A DNA stretch of 64,000 bases, taken from assembly GCF_003946865.1 (NCBI RefSeq), contig NZ_QXTH01000004.1:62001-126000 (forward strand), written 5' to 3'. Made by a program: the position numbers and the translations under genes. Every line of letters starts with the position of its first letter. Position 1 is the stretch's first letter. The notes beneath the pieces are model-generated. The model was not told the origin of the DNA. It saw only the letters and a list, made by a program, of their open reading frames with translations, and made no database searches. Positions 33,457 through 41,821 of this stretch are shown piece by piece. This stretch comes from Antribacter gilvus (GTDB lineage: Bacteria; Actinomycetota; Actinomycetes; Actinomycetales; Cellulomonadaceae).

Positions 33457-34851
33457 TTACGACCAGGACGCGTTACGGGCCAGCTCGAGCGCGATCGTCT
33501 GCCACCACTGGCCGGCCGCCGGGCCGCCGTTGCAGGCGCCGTCGGACTCGCCGGGCAGCTTGACCCAGAGCAGGGCGTCCAGGTGGCTGGAGTCGTTCAC
33601 GGCGGTGGACCGCTCACCGAGGGCCCGGCCGCGCGGGTTGCACCACTCACCGTTGGAGCCGTTGCCGTTGCGCGACGTGTCGATCACGTAGCTCGAGCCG
33701 CCGGTCATCGACGAGACCTGCTCGCCCCACGACTTGGACGCGGCGGTCGTCTGGTAGTTCGACGTGTTGATCGCGAAGCCGACCGCGTGGTTGAAGCCGA
33801 TCAGGTTGAGCCGGCGCGCCGCCTCGGACGGGGTCAGCCACGACGCGTGACCGGCGTCGATATAGACGCGGCCGCCCGCCTCGGTGAGCTTCTGCGCGGC
33901 GTACCTCAGGAACCCGACACGGTCACCCTGGCCGCTGCAGTCGCCGAGCATGGCGAGGGCGTCGGGCTCCAGGATGATGTACGGGTTGCCCTGGATGCCG
34001 GACGCGACCGTGTCGATCCAGCGGGCGTACTCGCTCTCGGCGACGCCGCCACCCGAGTGCGAGCCGCAGTCACGGCCGGGGATCGCGTAGACGGTGATGA
34101 TGCCGGTCTTGCCCGCAGCGACGGCCCGCGAGGTGTAGTCGCTGACCTCCTGGCGGGCGTGCGAGGCGTCGGCCCAGTTGCCCACCCAGTACGACGCCGG
34201 GTTGAGCGCGATCTTCGCCAGCAGCGCCTTGTCGGTGCCGCTCGCCGCCGTCCAGGCCGCGTACGCCTGCGTGGTCGTGTCGACGTAGAAGCTGGACGCC
34301 GACACCGGGGGCGTCGGCGACGGGGTCGGGGAGGGGGTCGGGCTGGGGGTGGGCGTCGGGGTCGGGGTCGGGGTCGGCGTCGGCCGGGGAGTCGCGGTCG
34401 GCGTAGGCGTCGGGTTCACGACGCCGCCCGTGCACGCCACGCCGTTCAGCGTGAACGACCCGGGCACCGGGTTGGTCCCGCTCCACGACGCGATGAAGCC
34501 GAACGACGCCGAGGCACCAGTACCGAGCGCACCGTTCCACGACAGGCTCGACGCCGTCACCGTGGTGCCCGACTGGGACACGGTGGCGTTCCAGGCCTGG
34601 TTCACCGTCTGGCCCGGCGCGGCGGTCCACCGCAGCTGCCAGGACGACATCGGCGCACCGAGATTCGTGACCGTCACGTCCCCCTGGAAACCACCGCTCC
34701 ACTGGCTCGACACCCGGTAGCTCACCGTGCAGCCCTCGGCCGCGGTGGCACTCGTCGCGGTAGTGACGCTGACGCCGACGGCTCCGGCGGTGAACAGGCT
34801 CGCGATCGCGGCGAGTGCCGCCCAGCGGGCACGTCGTCGTACCTGGGGCAT
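33457..34851 (-). CDS. secreted GH6 cellulase with N-terminal CBM2
   Basis: A 464-residue extracellular beta-1,4-glucanase. A signal peptide (ARWAALAAIASLFTAGAVGVSV, cleavage near residue 38) is followed by a CBM2 cellulose-binding module (about 40-141, closing disulfide Cys41-Cys140, surface Trp51, Trp71, Trp123), a Pro-Thr linker (145-182), and a GH6 domain. GH6 catalytic residues are visible: Asp261 in AIPGRDCGS and Asp297 in ILEPDALAM, plus LWVKLPGESDG near the C-terminus. Size and loops suit an endoglucanase more than a cellobiohydrolase (inference). A good -35/-10 promoter and AAGGAG site lie upstream, with an operator-like AAACGTTT beside the -35. Confidence 0.95.
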   Translation of the reverse strand: MPQVRRRARWAALAAIASLFTAGAVGVSVTTATSATAAEGCTVSYRVSSQWSGGFQGDVTVTNLGAPMSSWQLRWTAAPGQTVNQAWNATVSQSGTTVTASSLSWNGALGTGASASFGFIASWSGTNPVPGSFTLNGVACTGGVVNPTPTPTATPRPTPTPTPTPTPTPSPTPSPTPSPTPPVSASSFYVDTTTQAYAAWTAASGTDKALLAKIALNPASYWVGNWADASHARQEVSDYTSRAVAAGKTGIITVYAIPGRDCGSHSGGGVAESEYARWIDTVASGIQGNPYIILEPDALAMLGDCSGQGDRVGFLRYAAQKLTEAGGRVYIDAGHASWLTPSEAARRLNLIGFNHAVGFAINTSNYQTTAASKSWGEQVSSMTGGSSYVIDTSRNGNGSNGEWCNPRGRALGERSTAVNDSSHLDALLWVKLPGESDGACNGGPAAGQWWQTIALELARNASWS

Positions 34852-34884
34852 GACTGGCTCCTTCTCGTGGGGAATGTCTCGGTC

Positions 34885-34931
34885 ACGCTAAGAAGGCCCG
34901 TCATCGACGTCAAAGCGCATGAAACGTTTAG
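34885..34931 (-). promoter_or_regulatory. cellulase promoter with adjacent AAACGTTT operator-like site
   Basis: On the minus strand TTGACG (34908-34913) and TAGCGT (34885-34890) are separated by 17 bases, an almost ideal housekeeping promoter, giving a leader of roughly 27 bases with AAGGAG. AAACGTTT (34922-34929), a LacI-family-like core palindrome, lies nine bases upstream of the -35. The actinobacterial CebR site TGGGAGCGCTCCCA is not present. Confidence 0.65.
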
Positions 34932-34971
34932 GGGGCCGACGGCGGCCCGGCTGAGCCGCCGTCGGCCCTGG

Positions 34972-36033
34972 TCAGGGCACCGTGATGCCGTGCTGAGCGA
35001 GATAGGCCCGGGCCGACTCCACCTGCCGGCGCTGGGCGGCGAACCGCCGCTCCGCCTGCTCGCGGCCGCCGCGGTCGAGGTACTCCTGCTGGAGGCGGGC
35101 GTCGATGTCGGCGAGCTTCTGCACCGTGCCGAGCTGCTCCTTGCAGGCGAGGTCGATCTCCGCGATCCGGACCTGGCCCTCGAGTGGTTCTGCGTAGACA
35201 TCGGTCCCGCCCGGCAGCAGCCCCTCGTCCTCGCCGGGCGCAGAGACGCCCCCGACCCGGAGGCACGCGCGCCACTCGTCCATCGCCGCGCCCCTCGCTG
35301 CCACCTCACTCGCCTTCTCGACCCGGCCTGGATCCTCCACCGTCCCGGCCTCCTGGGCGTCAGCCTCGGCCTGGCCTGTGGCCAGCCCCGCGTCGACCAC
35401 CGCCTGCCCGCACGCTTCGAAGGCGGCGCGGTTGCTGTCTGTGATGCGCCCTCGGCTCCCCGGGTACGCGGCTTCGTCGTCGCGGGACGGCTCACCGAGG
35501 TAGCCGTACCGGGCGACGTCCTCCAGCTGCTCCGCGCGCCAGACCCCATAGCCGTAGGTCCAGTCGATCCACGGCACCACGGGCCGGGGCGCGGCATACC
35601 CCGCACCCTCGACCCCCGCTTCGGCCAGGCAGGTGTAGCGCAGGTGGTCCTGGGCCGTGCCGAGCACGGCAGCGTCCTCGGGGCTGATCCGCCACGGGTC
35701 GAGCGGCATGCCGATGGTCCCGTTCTCGACGTCGACCACGGCGCGAGGCGGCCCCGCGGGGAGGCTCGGCGCCGGGGAGGATGGCGGCGACGCTGTCATA
35801 CCACCCATCAGGTCTCCCCCGGGCACCACCTCCGCGGGTCCGGTACCGGGCTGCAGCGCCGTGGCACCCACCATGGCCGCGACACACACCGCGCCCACGC
35901 CTGTGGTGACGGCCGCCGCCCTGGCGACGTGCCGGCGTCGGCCACTGGTCAGGATCGCCGCGCGGTCCACGCGGATCGTCGGCGGATCCTGGGCGAGCGA
36001 GCGCAGGCGGTCGACGAGCTCGGTGTCGTTCAT
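34972..36033 (-). CDS. membrane-anchored partner of SigE-family sigma factor
   Basis: A 353-residue protein encoded directly after and overlapping (ATGA) a sigma-factor gene. A short cytosolic N-terminus (MNDTELVDRLRSLAQDPPTIRVDRAAIL) precedes one membrane helix (about 37-60), a Pro/Ser linker and a large extracytoplasmic domain with four Cys (YTCLAEAG, FEACGQAV, WRACLRVGG, LACKEQLG) that could form two disulfides. Position suggests an anti-sigma or signal-sensing role, but the short cytosolic part lacks the zinc-type anti-sigma motif HxxxCxxC. The two proteins are surely co-expressed. Confidence 0.75.
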   Translation of the reverse strand: MNDTELVDRLRSLAQDPPTIRVDRAAILTSGRRRHVARAAAVTTGVGAVCVAAMVGATALQPGTGPAEVVPGGDLMGGMTASPPSSPAPSLPAGPPRAVVDVENGTIGMPLDPWRISPEDAAVLGTAQDHLRYTCLAEAGVEGAGYAAPRPVVPWIDWTYGYGVWRAEQLEDVARYGYLGEPSRDDEAAYPGSRGRITDSNRAAFEACGQAVVDAGLATGQAEADAQEAGTVEDPGRVEKASEVAARGAAMDEWRACLRVGGVSAPGEDEGLLPGGTDVYAEPLEGQVRIAEIDLACKEQLGTVQKLADIDARLQQEYLDRGGREQAERRFAAQRRQVESARAYLAQHGITVP

Positions 36034-36605
36034 CGGGACTCCTCGGTGTCGGCGGTGGCGAGCAGGGTGCGCAGCTGCGCGAGGCCGCGGGAGGCGGCCG
36101 ACTTCACGGCTCCGGGAGAGATGTGGAGCTCGTCGGCGACCTGCCGCTCGGAGAGGTCCATGAGGTAGCGGAGCACCACCACGCGGCGACGCCGCGGAGC
36201 CAGCTGAGCGAGCGCCCGGGTCAGCCGGTCGCGGTCCGCGTGCGCGGCGGCGGCGGACTCGACGTGCGCACCGCGAAGCGCCCCCGGGTCGACGAGGACC
36301 TCGCGACGGCGTCTGCGCCAGGTGTCGATCCGCGCGTTCGCGAGGATGCGCCGTGCATAGGCGACGGGGTCGCCGTCGCGGGCGCGGGGCCAGGCGACGT
36401 AGGTACGGACGAGGGCCTGCTGCACGAGCTCCTCGGCCCGGTGCGTGTCACCGCACAGCAGCCAGGCCATGCGCGCGAGGAGCGGCTCGGCCTCCTGCAT
36501 GAAGGCGGTGAACTCCGCGTCACGACCGCCCAGCGTCGGGTCGTGGACCGGGAGGATCCGAAGGACGACGTCGTCCGCCGCCGGCTCTCGTGCTGTCACT
36601 GTCAC
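36030..36605 (-). CDS. SigE-family ECF-like RNA polymerase sigma factor
   Basis: A roughly 191-residue ECF-type sigma factor. Region 2 reads FMQEAEPLLARMAWLLCGDTHRAEELVQQALVRTYVAWPRA with DPVAYARRILANARIDTWRRRRRE; region 4 reads LAPRRRRVVVLRYLMDLSERQVADELHISPGAVKSAASRGLAQLR. This is the SigE-family subtype of actinobacteria, usually linked to envelope or stress responses. The start is uncertain: GTG 36605 or 36599 give normal sizes; the frame stays open to 36680. It overlaps its membrane partner gene. The upstream region has a pair of inverted TTCACAAG words. Confidence 0.85.
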   Translation of the reverse strand: MTVTAREPAADDVVLRILPVHDPTLGGRDAEFTAFMQEAEPLLARMAWLLCGDTHRAEELVQQALVRTYVAWPRARDGDPVAYARRILANARIDTWRRRRREVLVDPGALRGAHVESAAAAHADRDRLTRALAQLAPRRRRVVVLRYLMDLSERQVADELHISPGAVKSAASRGLAQLRTLLATADTEESR

Positions 36606-36648
36606 GCCCTGAACACGTCCAGCCTGTTGAGAGGGTTGCCCGGCGACG

Positions 36649-36699
36649 CTTGTGAAAATAAGTGCCAGGATTCCGCTCATTTGGCAAACGCTTCACAAG
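36649..36699. promoter_or_regulatory. inverted TTCACAAG pair in a divergent promoter region
   Basis: CTTGTGAA (36649-36656) and TTCACAAG (36692-36699) face each other across 35 bases between the sigma gene and a plus-strand small membrane gene. On the plus strand TTCACA plus a 17-base spacer leads to AAGAGT, a plausible promoter. The matching word on the minus strand could be a -35 for the sigma gene or a shared regulator site. The area is less GC-rich than its surroundings. Confidence 0.4.
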
Positions 36700-36845
36700 T
36701 CGCGCAAAGTGTGGAAGAGTTTCCCCACGGCGCCGCGCGGCGGCATTCTGCACCATCGATCCACCGCGCGCGGCGCCGGCCACAAGCGACCAAACCCCCA
36801 GCACCACGCATCACCCCCGAGCACCCCAGCCCCCGGAGGACCGAC

Positions 36846-37037
36846 GTGACGCACCGCAACGCAGCGACGACCGCTCACCCGCAGCACGGCCTGCTCGCGG
36901 AGCGAATCCGCGCCATCTCTCCCCGGCACACCCGGCGAGAGATCGTCATCCTCGTGGCGCTCGGACTGGTCGCCCTCACGATCAGCCTCTCGATCGCCTT
37001 CCTGGACCCGGCAGCCGCGTTCGCGCTGTCCGCGTAA
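36846..37037 (+). CDS. 63-residue single-helix membrane protein
   Basis: A small protein starting with GTG 36846 behind a strong GGAGGA site. A basic, His-rich N-terminus (THRNAATTAHPQHGLLAERIRAISPRHTRRE) precedes one membrane helix (IVILVALGLVALTISLSIAFL) and a short tail DPAAAFALSA. No family is recognised. It is divergent from the sigma-factor gene and ends shortly before a strong hairpin. A role as a small membrane effector controlled by the sigma factor is possible but unproven. Confidence 0.6.
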   Translation: MTHRNAATTAHPQHGLLAERIRAISPRHTRREIVILVALGLVALTISLSIAFLDPAAAFALSA

Positions 37038-37079
37038 GCCCCCGGGCACACGTCAGGCGCCCCCGCGCCGCCCGGGCAC

Positions 37080-37119
37080 AGGGCCGGGACCGAGGCGTGG
37101 TGGCCTCGGTCCCGGCCCT
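37080..37119. terminator. 16-bp perfect stem bidirectional terminator
   Basis: The arms 37080-37095 and 37104-37119 pair perfectly over 16 bp around an 8-base loop. The hairpin lies between the convergent stops of the small membrane gene and phosphoglucomutase. Confidence 0.85.
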
Positions 37120-37143
37120 CACTCGTCCAGCCTCCGGGCTGGT

Positions 37144-38820
37144 TCAGCCTCCGAGCGCCTCCCCCACGAGGTCCTTGGCCGCGGCCTGCACCTCGGCCAG
37201 GTGATCGGCCGACACGAACGACTCGGCGTAGATCTTGTACACGTCCTCGGTCCCGGACGGGCGGGCGGCGAACCACGCGTCCGCCGTCGTCACCTTGAGC
37301 CCGCCGATCTTCGCGTCGTTGCCCGGCGCCTTCGTCAGGGTCGCCGTGATCTCCTGCCCCGCGAGGGACGTGGAAGTGACCGCCTCGGGCGACAGCTTGC
37401 CCAGCTTGGACTTCTCCTCCCGGGACGCCGCGGCGTCGACCCTCGCGTACCAGCTCTCGCCGTACTTCTCGGCGAGCGCCCGGTGATGCTCGGACGGCGA
37501 GGTGCCCGTGGTCGCGAGGATCTCCGACGCCAGCAGCGCCAGCAGCAGGCCGTCCTTGTCCGTGGACCAGACGCGCCCGTCGCGACGCAGGAACGACGCC
37601 CCCGCCGACTCCTCCCCGCCGAAGCCCACCTCGCCGGACAGCAAGCCCGGGACGAACCACTTGAAGCCCACGGGCACCTCGATCAGCCGCCGGCCGAGCC
37701 CGTCGGCGACCCGGTCGATGAGTGCCGACGACACGAGCGTCTTGCCGATCGCCGCACCGGACGGCCAGGAGGGCCGCGCCCCGCCGTACAGGTACTGGAT
37801 GGCGACGGCCAGGTAGTGGTTCGGGTTCATGAGCCCGTCGGACGTGACGATGCCGTGCCGGTCGGAGTCGGCGTCGTTCCCGGTGGCCACGTCGAAAGGC
37901 GCGGAGCCGCCGGACATTCGCTCCACCAGCGACGCCATCGCGTAGGGCGAGGAGCAGTCCATGCGGATCTTGCCGTCCCAGTCGAGCGTCATGAACGCCC
38001 ACCGCGGGTCCACCTGCGGGTTGACGACCGTCAGGTCGAGGTCGTACCGCTCGCCGATCGCGCCCCAGTACTCCACGGACGCCCCGCCCAGCGGGTCGGC
38101 GCCGATGCGCACGCCGGAGGCGCGGATCGCCTCGAGGTCCACGACGTTCGACAGGTCGTCGACGTAGGTGGTCAGAAAGTCGTGCCGGTGCGTCGTCCCG
38201 GCCGCGAGCGCCTCGTCGAGCGACAGGCGGCGCACCGCGCCCACGCCGCCCGTGCGCAGCAGCTCGTTGGCGCGATCTGCGATCCAGCCGGTCGCGTCCG
38301 AGTCGGCGGGCCCGCCGTGGGGCGGGTTGTACTTGAAGCCGCCGTCCCGCGGGGGGTTGTGCGACGGCGTCACGACGATCCCGTCCGCGAGCCCGGGCCC
38401 CGAGACCCGGGTACCGCCCTCTGCGACCGCGCCGTTGTGCAGCAGGATCGACTGCGACACCGCGGGCGTGGGCGTGTACGAGTCGCGGGCGTCGATCATG
38501 ACCGTCACCTCGGCGGCGGCCAGGACCTCGAGGGCGGTCTGCCAGGCCGGGAGGGACAGTGCGTGCGTGTCCCGGCCGATGTACAGGGGCCCGTCCGTGC
38601 CCTGCGAGCGCCGGTACTCGACGATCGCCGCCGTGATGGCGACGATGTGCGCCTCGTTGAAGGCGTGGTCGAGGGACGAGCCGCGGTGCCCGGAGGTGCC
38701 GAAGACGACCTGCTGGGCCGGGTCCTCGGGATCGGGTGTCAGGTCGTAGTAGGCGCCGACCACCCGGTCGACGTCGATCAGGTCTTCTTCGAGGGCAAGG
38801 GTGCCGGCACGAGGGTGCAT
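37144..38820 (-). CDS. pgm: phosphoglucomutase (alpha-D-glucose phosphate-specific)
   Basis: Interconverts glucose-1-phosphate and glucose-6-phosphate in the cytosol, linking glycogen, trehalose and cell-wall sugar synthesis to glycolysis. The 558-residue enzyme is of the usual length. Motifs are [17 protein letters not shown] at the N-terminus, the phosphoserine loop [25 protein letters not shown], the metal loop [12 protein letters not shown], the sugar loop GGEESAGAS, and the phosphate-binding [15 protein letters not shown] at the C-terminus. CACTAT (38828-38833) ends seven bases before the ATG, suggesting a leaderless mRNA. Confidence 0.96.
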   Translation of the reverse strand: MHPRAGTLALEEDLIDVDRVVGAYYDLTPDPEDPAQQVVFGTSGHRGSSLDHAFNEAHIVAITAAIVEYRRSQGTDGPLYIGRDTHALSLPAWQTALEVLAAAEVTVMIDARDSYTPTPAVSQSILLHNGAVAEGGTRVSGPGLADGIVVTPSHNPPRDGGFKYNPPHGGPADSDATGWIADRANELLRTGGVGAVRRLSLDEALAAGTTHRHDFLTTYVDDLSNVVDLEAIRASGVRIGADPLGGASVEYWGAIGERYDLDLTVVNPQVDPRWAFMTLDWDGKIRMDCSSPYAMASLVERMSGGSAPFDVATGNDADSDRHGIVTSDGLMNPNHYLAVAIQYLYGGARPSWPSGAAIGKTLVSSALIDRVADGLGRRLIEVPVGFKWFVPGLLSGEVGFGGEESAGASFLRRDGRVWSTDKDGLLLALLASEILATTGTSPSEHHRALAEKYGESWYARVDAAASREEKSKLGKLSPEAVTSTSLAGQEITATLTKAPGNDAKIGGLKVTTADAWFAARPSGTEDVYKIYAESFVSADHLAEVQAAAKDLVGEALGG

Positions 38821-38879
38821 AGGACCGATAGTGCCAGGTCTGGTGGACCGTCGCCGGAACGGCTCGGCACCCCGTCGCC

Positions 38880-38885
38880 TACCCT
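38880..38885 (+). promoter_or_regulatory. leaderless-type -10 box TACCCT
   Basis: TACCCT ends six bases before the ATG at 38892, with no Shine-Dalgarno. It faces the CACTAT box of the divergent pgm gene 47 bases away. Confidence 0.5.
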
Positions 38886-38891
38886 GGACGT

Positions 38892-39227
38892 ATGTTCCAG
38901 CCCATGTTCCCCGGTGTCCCGGCGATCGCCCCGACCGAGCTCGACGCGGCCGCGCCGGTGCCGCCCGGCACCACGCTGCTCGATGTACGGGAGCAGGACG
39001 AGTGGGACTCGGCGCACGTGCCGGGCTCCGTGCACATCCCCCTGGGTGACCTGCCCGCCCGCTACGGCGAGCTCGACCCGGACCTGCGGGTCCTCGTGAT
39101 CTGCCACTCGGGCGCCCGGTCGGCTCGCGCCACCCAGTGGCTCACCGAGGCCGCGGGGTTCGACGCCGTCAACCTCGACGGCGGCATCGTCGCCTGGGCC
39201 CGGGCGGGCCTCCCCATCGAGGCCTGA
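38892..39227 (+). CDS. single-domain rhodanese-like sulfurtransferase
   Basis: A 111-residue rhodanese domain: [26 protein letters not shown], then the active loop [12 protein letters not shown] with catalytic Cys, and [21 protein letters not shown]. Such proteins move sulfane sulfur to thiol acceptors in the cytosol. The gene diverges from pgm and is convergent with a small GNAT gene. Its cellular partner is unclear. Confidence 0.92.
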   Translation: MFQPMFPGVPAIAPTELDAAAPVPPGTTLLDVREQDEWDSAHVPGSVHIPLGDLPARYGELDPDLRVLVICHSGARSARATQWLTEAAGFDAVNLDGGIVAWARAGLPIEA

Positions 39228-39245
39228 CGGCCCGGCCGGGACCGT

Positions 39246-39557
39246 TCACGTCCCCGCGTGCGGGTGCAGCACAAGATCCTCGTACTCGGGGTGCTTCTTC
39301 ACGTACGCGCGGATGAACGGGCACAACGGCACGATGCGGTCGCCCGCCTCCCGGGCCAGACCCAGCGCTCCGGCCGCGAGGCGAGAGCCCACGCCCTTGC
39401 CCTCCATCGACGGGTCCACCTCGGTGTGCGTGAAGATGACGACTCCGGGCTCGCGCTCGTAGTAGGCGCTGCCGACGACCGTCCCGTCAGCAAGCCGCAC
39501 GTCGAACCGGCTCTCGCCGGGGTTGTCCACCACCGTCAGCTGCGTCTCGTCGCTCAT
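39246..39557 (-). CDS. small GNAT-like N-acetyltransferase (YjdJ/PF14542 type)
   Basis: A 103-residue minimal GNAT fold: FTHTEVDPSMEGKGVGSRLAAGAL is the acetyl-CoA-binding loop, and the ending CPFIRAYVKKHPEYEDLVL is typical of the PF14542 subgroup. Substrates of this group are mostly unknown. ATG 39557 has GACGAT (39564-39569) ending six bases upstream. A paralogue lies 40 bases upstream on the same strand, so the two arose by tandem duplication. Confidence 0.88.
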   Translation of the reverse strand: MSDETQLTVVDNPGESRFDVRLADGTVVGSAYYEREPGVVIFTHTEVDPSMEGKGVGSRLAAGALGLAREAGDRIVPLCPFIRAYVKKHPEYEDLVLHPHAGT

Positions 39558-39596
39558 GGGCTCATCGTCGCCGCAGCGCCGGGACGGCGCCACCGG

Positions 39597-39896
39597 TCAG
39601 TCGCGGACGAGGTCCGCGTACTCGGGGTGCGACTCGATCCACTCGGCCACGTACCAGCACACCGGGACCACGCTCGCACCGGCGGCTCGGGCGTCGTCGA
39701 GGGCCCGGCGGGTGAGCGTGCCCGCAACCCCCCTGCCGCGGAAGGCGGGGTCGGTCCGGGTGGACGGCAGGACCCAGGTGTCCGCCGCGTCGCGTCGGTA
39801 CTCGAGCACCCCCATCACCTCCCCCTCCGCGGAGCGCGCCTCGTAGCGCGACTCCTGGGTGTTGTCGGCGACGGTGTAGTCGGTAGGGGTCGTCAT
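39597..39896 (-). CDS. small GNAT-like N-acetyltransferase, tandem paralogue
   Basis: A 99-residue relative of the adjacent gene, with LPSTRTDPAFRGRGVAGTLTRRALDDARAAGASVVPVCWYVAEWIESHPEYADLV. The two share the same layout and C-terminal HPEY motif but are clearly diverged. TACGCT ends six bases before the ATG. Each copy seems to have its own leaderless promoter, so they need not be one operon. Confidence 0.88.
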   Translation of the reverse strand: MTTPTDYTVADNTQESRYEARSAEGEVMGVLEYRRDAADTWVLPSTRTDPAFRGRGVAGTLTRRALDDARAAGASVVPVCWYVAEWIESHPEYADLVRD

Positions 39897-39902
39897 CGGT
39901 CC

Positions 39903-39908
39903 AGCGTA
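39903..39908 (-). promoter_or_regulatory. leaderless-type -10 box TACGCT
   Basis: On the minus strand TACGCT ends six bases before the ATG at 39896 of the second small GNAT gene. Confidence 0.5.
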
Positions 39909-39977
39909 GGCGTCCGGTGGTCAGCATCACCGTCTATCCGTCGTCCCAGGCAACCCTCTGGTGCGACACTCGAACCC

Positions 39978-41192
39978 GTGGCCCAGGACATCGCACCAGC
40001 ACGCAGAAATCCCTACGTCGACGTCCTGAGCACCCCCGGTGCCGCCGCGTTCTCGAGCGCGGCCGCCATCGCCCGTCTTCCCATGTCGATGATCGGCATC
40101 GGCACCGTGCTGATGGTGCAGACCCTGTACGGCTCCTACGGGATGGCCGGACGCGTGGCCGCGGTGCTGGGCCTGGCGCAGGCGTTCGTCTCGCCGCAGC
40201 TGGCCCGGCTCGTCGACCGCCGCGGTCAGCGGGGCGTGCTGCTCCCCGCGCTGGCGGTCACGGCGGTGGGTCTCGCAGGCCTCGTGGTCTCGGCGGTGCT
40301 GCACGCCCCCGAGGCCGTCCTGTGGCTGTTCGCCGCGGTGGCCGGCGCCAGCCAGGGCTCCTACGGCTCCATGGTGCGGACCCGCTGGTCGCACGCCGTC
40401 CCCGAGCCGCGCCGGCTGCACACGGCGTACTCGCTGGAGTCGGCGGTGGACGAGCTCGTCTTCATCGCGGGCCCCATCCTCGCCACGACGCTCGCCACCG
40501 CGGTCGCTCCGGCGTCCGGCCTCGTGGTGGCCGCCGTGGCGACCGTGCTGGGCGGACTCTGGTTCTGCGCGCAGCGCGCCACCGAGCCGCCCGTGTCGGC
40601 CACGCCGCACGAGGGGCGGCACCGGTCGGCGGTGTTCGTCCCGGGAGTCCCGGTCCTGATGGTCGCCTTCGCGGCGACCGGCGTCATCTTCGGCGCGACC
40701 GAGGTCTCGACCGTCGCCTTCGCCGAGGAGCAGGGCTCCAAGGCGATGGCGGGCGTGGTCCTCGCCGTGTTCGCCGCGGGCTCCCTGATCTCCGGTCTCG
40801 CGTACGGTGCGCGGCACTGGCTCTCCCCCGCGCCCCGGCGGTTCGCGATCGGCATGTGCGCGCTGGCCGCGGGCGTCGCCCTCTTCTGGTTCGTCGACTC
40901 CCTGTGGATGCTCGCCGCCGTCATGTTCGTCGCGGGGATGGCCATCGCGCCCACGATCATCACCGGCAACCAGCTCGTGCAGAACCTCATGGCGCCGCAG
41001 CAGCTCACCGAGGGCCTCGCCTGGGTCGGCACGGCCATCGGCGTGGGCACCTCGCTGGGCGCCTCCCTGGCGGGAGCCCGGGTGGACGACGGCGGAGCGC
41101 ACGCGGGCTTCTTCGTCGCCATGGTCGCGGGCTGGGTCGCGACGGTGGTCACCCTCACGGCGGTCCGGACCCTGCGCCGGCGCCCCGCCTGA
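39978..41192 (+). CDS. MFS transporter
   Basis: A 404-residue, twelve-helix major facilitator protein. Helix-loop features are GLAQAFVSPQLARLVDRRGQRGVLLPA (the conserved loop 2-3 with basic residues) and a central basic loop ATEPPVSATPHEGRHRSAV. TGNQLVQNLMAPQQLTEGLAWVGTAIGVGTSLGASLAG lies in the C-terminal half. Direction and substrate are unknown; this subgroup is mostly efflux-like. GTG 39978 is chosen because GACACT (39965-39970) ends seven bases upstream and the frame before it is not homologous. Confidence 0.86.
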   Translation: MAQDIAPARRNPYVDVLSTPGAAAFSSAAAIARLPMSMIGIGTVLMVQTLYGSYGMAGRVAAVLGLAQAFVSPQLARLVDRRGQRGVLLPALAVTAVGLAGLVVSAVLHAPEAVLWLFAAVAGASQGSYGSMVRTRWSHAVPEPRRLHTAYSLESAVDELVFIAGPILATTLATAVAPASGLVVAAVATVLGGLWFCAQRATEPPVSATPHEGRHRSAVFVPGVPVLMVAFAATGVIFGATEVSTVAFAEEQGSKAMAGVVLAVFAAGSLISGLAYGARHWLSPAPRRFAIGMCALAAGVALFWFVDSLWMLAAVMFVAGMAIAPTIITGNQLVQNLMAPQQLTEGLAWVGTAIGVGTSLGASLAGARVDDGGAHAGFFVAMVAGWVATVVTLTAVRTLRRRPA

Positions 41193-41245
41193 GATGTCGT
41201 GTGGGTCCCTGCTGGTAGATTGCGGCACACCTTCGCAGGATCTCC

Positions 41246-41722
41246 ATGAACGGGGCTCGCATGCTCGTCTTTGTCGTCATCGGGATCGTCGGCCTCGCGC
41301 TCGCGCTGCTGACCCTCACTGTCGGTGACTTCCTCGACCTCGGGGACGGCGCCCTGTCGGGCACCGCGCTGGGCGCGGGCCTCATGCTCTTCGGCGCCTC
41401 GGGCGCCGTCGTGACGGCCAACGGCCTGCCCGTGGCCGCCTCGTACCCCGTAGCGATCGTCGTGGGCGTTCTTGTGGTCCTCGGCGTCCAGCTCCTGCTG
41501 CGCCGCCTCGGTGCGTCCGACGACGGCGAGCCCGTCTCCCTCGTGGGCGTGCAGGGCATCGTCACGTCGGACGTGGCGCCGGGTCACGGCGAGGTGCGGC
41601 TCGACGCCGCCACCGAGCTGGAGAACCGCCTCGCGTTCTCGGAGGAGCCCATCGAGCAGGGCATGCGGATCGTCGTGGTCGAACACCACGGGAGCCGTGT
41701 GAAGGTCGAGCCGGCGCGCTGA
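41246..41722 (+). CDS. NfeD-like membrane protein
   Basis: A 158-residue protein with three to four N-terminal helices and a C-terminal OB-fold (VGVQGIVTSDVAPGHGEVRLDAATELENRLAFSEEPIEQGMRIVVVEHHGSRVKVEPA). NfeD-type proteins are membrane partners of flotillins, and the flotillin gene is next, 99 bases downstream. ATG 41246 has AGGA six bases upstream; the in-frame ATG 41261 is an alternative. A TAGATT -10-like word lies at 41216-41221. The pair probably organises membrane microdomains. Confidence 0.88.
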   Translation: MNGARMLVFVVIGIVGLALALLTLTVGDFLDLGDGALSGTALGAGLMLFGASGAVVTANGLPVAASYPVAIVVGVLVVLGVQLLLRRLGASDDGEPVSLVGVQGIVTSDVAPGHGEVRLDAATELENRLAFSEEPIEQGMRIVVVEHHGSRVKVEPAR

Positions 41723-41732
41723 CAGCGCCCGG

Positions 41733-41763
41733 CACCTCTCCTGGGTGAACCCCGGGAGAGGTG
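41733..41763 (+). terminator. hairpin between nfeD-like and flotillin genes
   Basis: CACCTCTCCTGGG pairs with CCCGGGAGAGGTG (one U-G pair) around a 5-base loop. It can reduce or time read-through from the NfeD-like gene into the flotillin gene. Confidence 0.6.
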
Positions 41764-41821
41764 AGAGCACCGCCCGGGGCGAGCTCCGCCGTCGGGCACC
41801 GATGCAACCGATGGAGGACCC

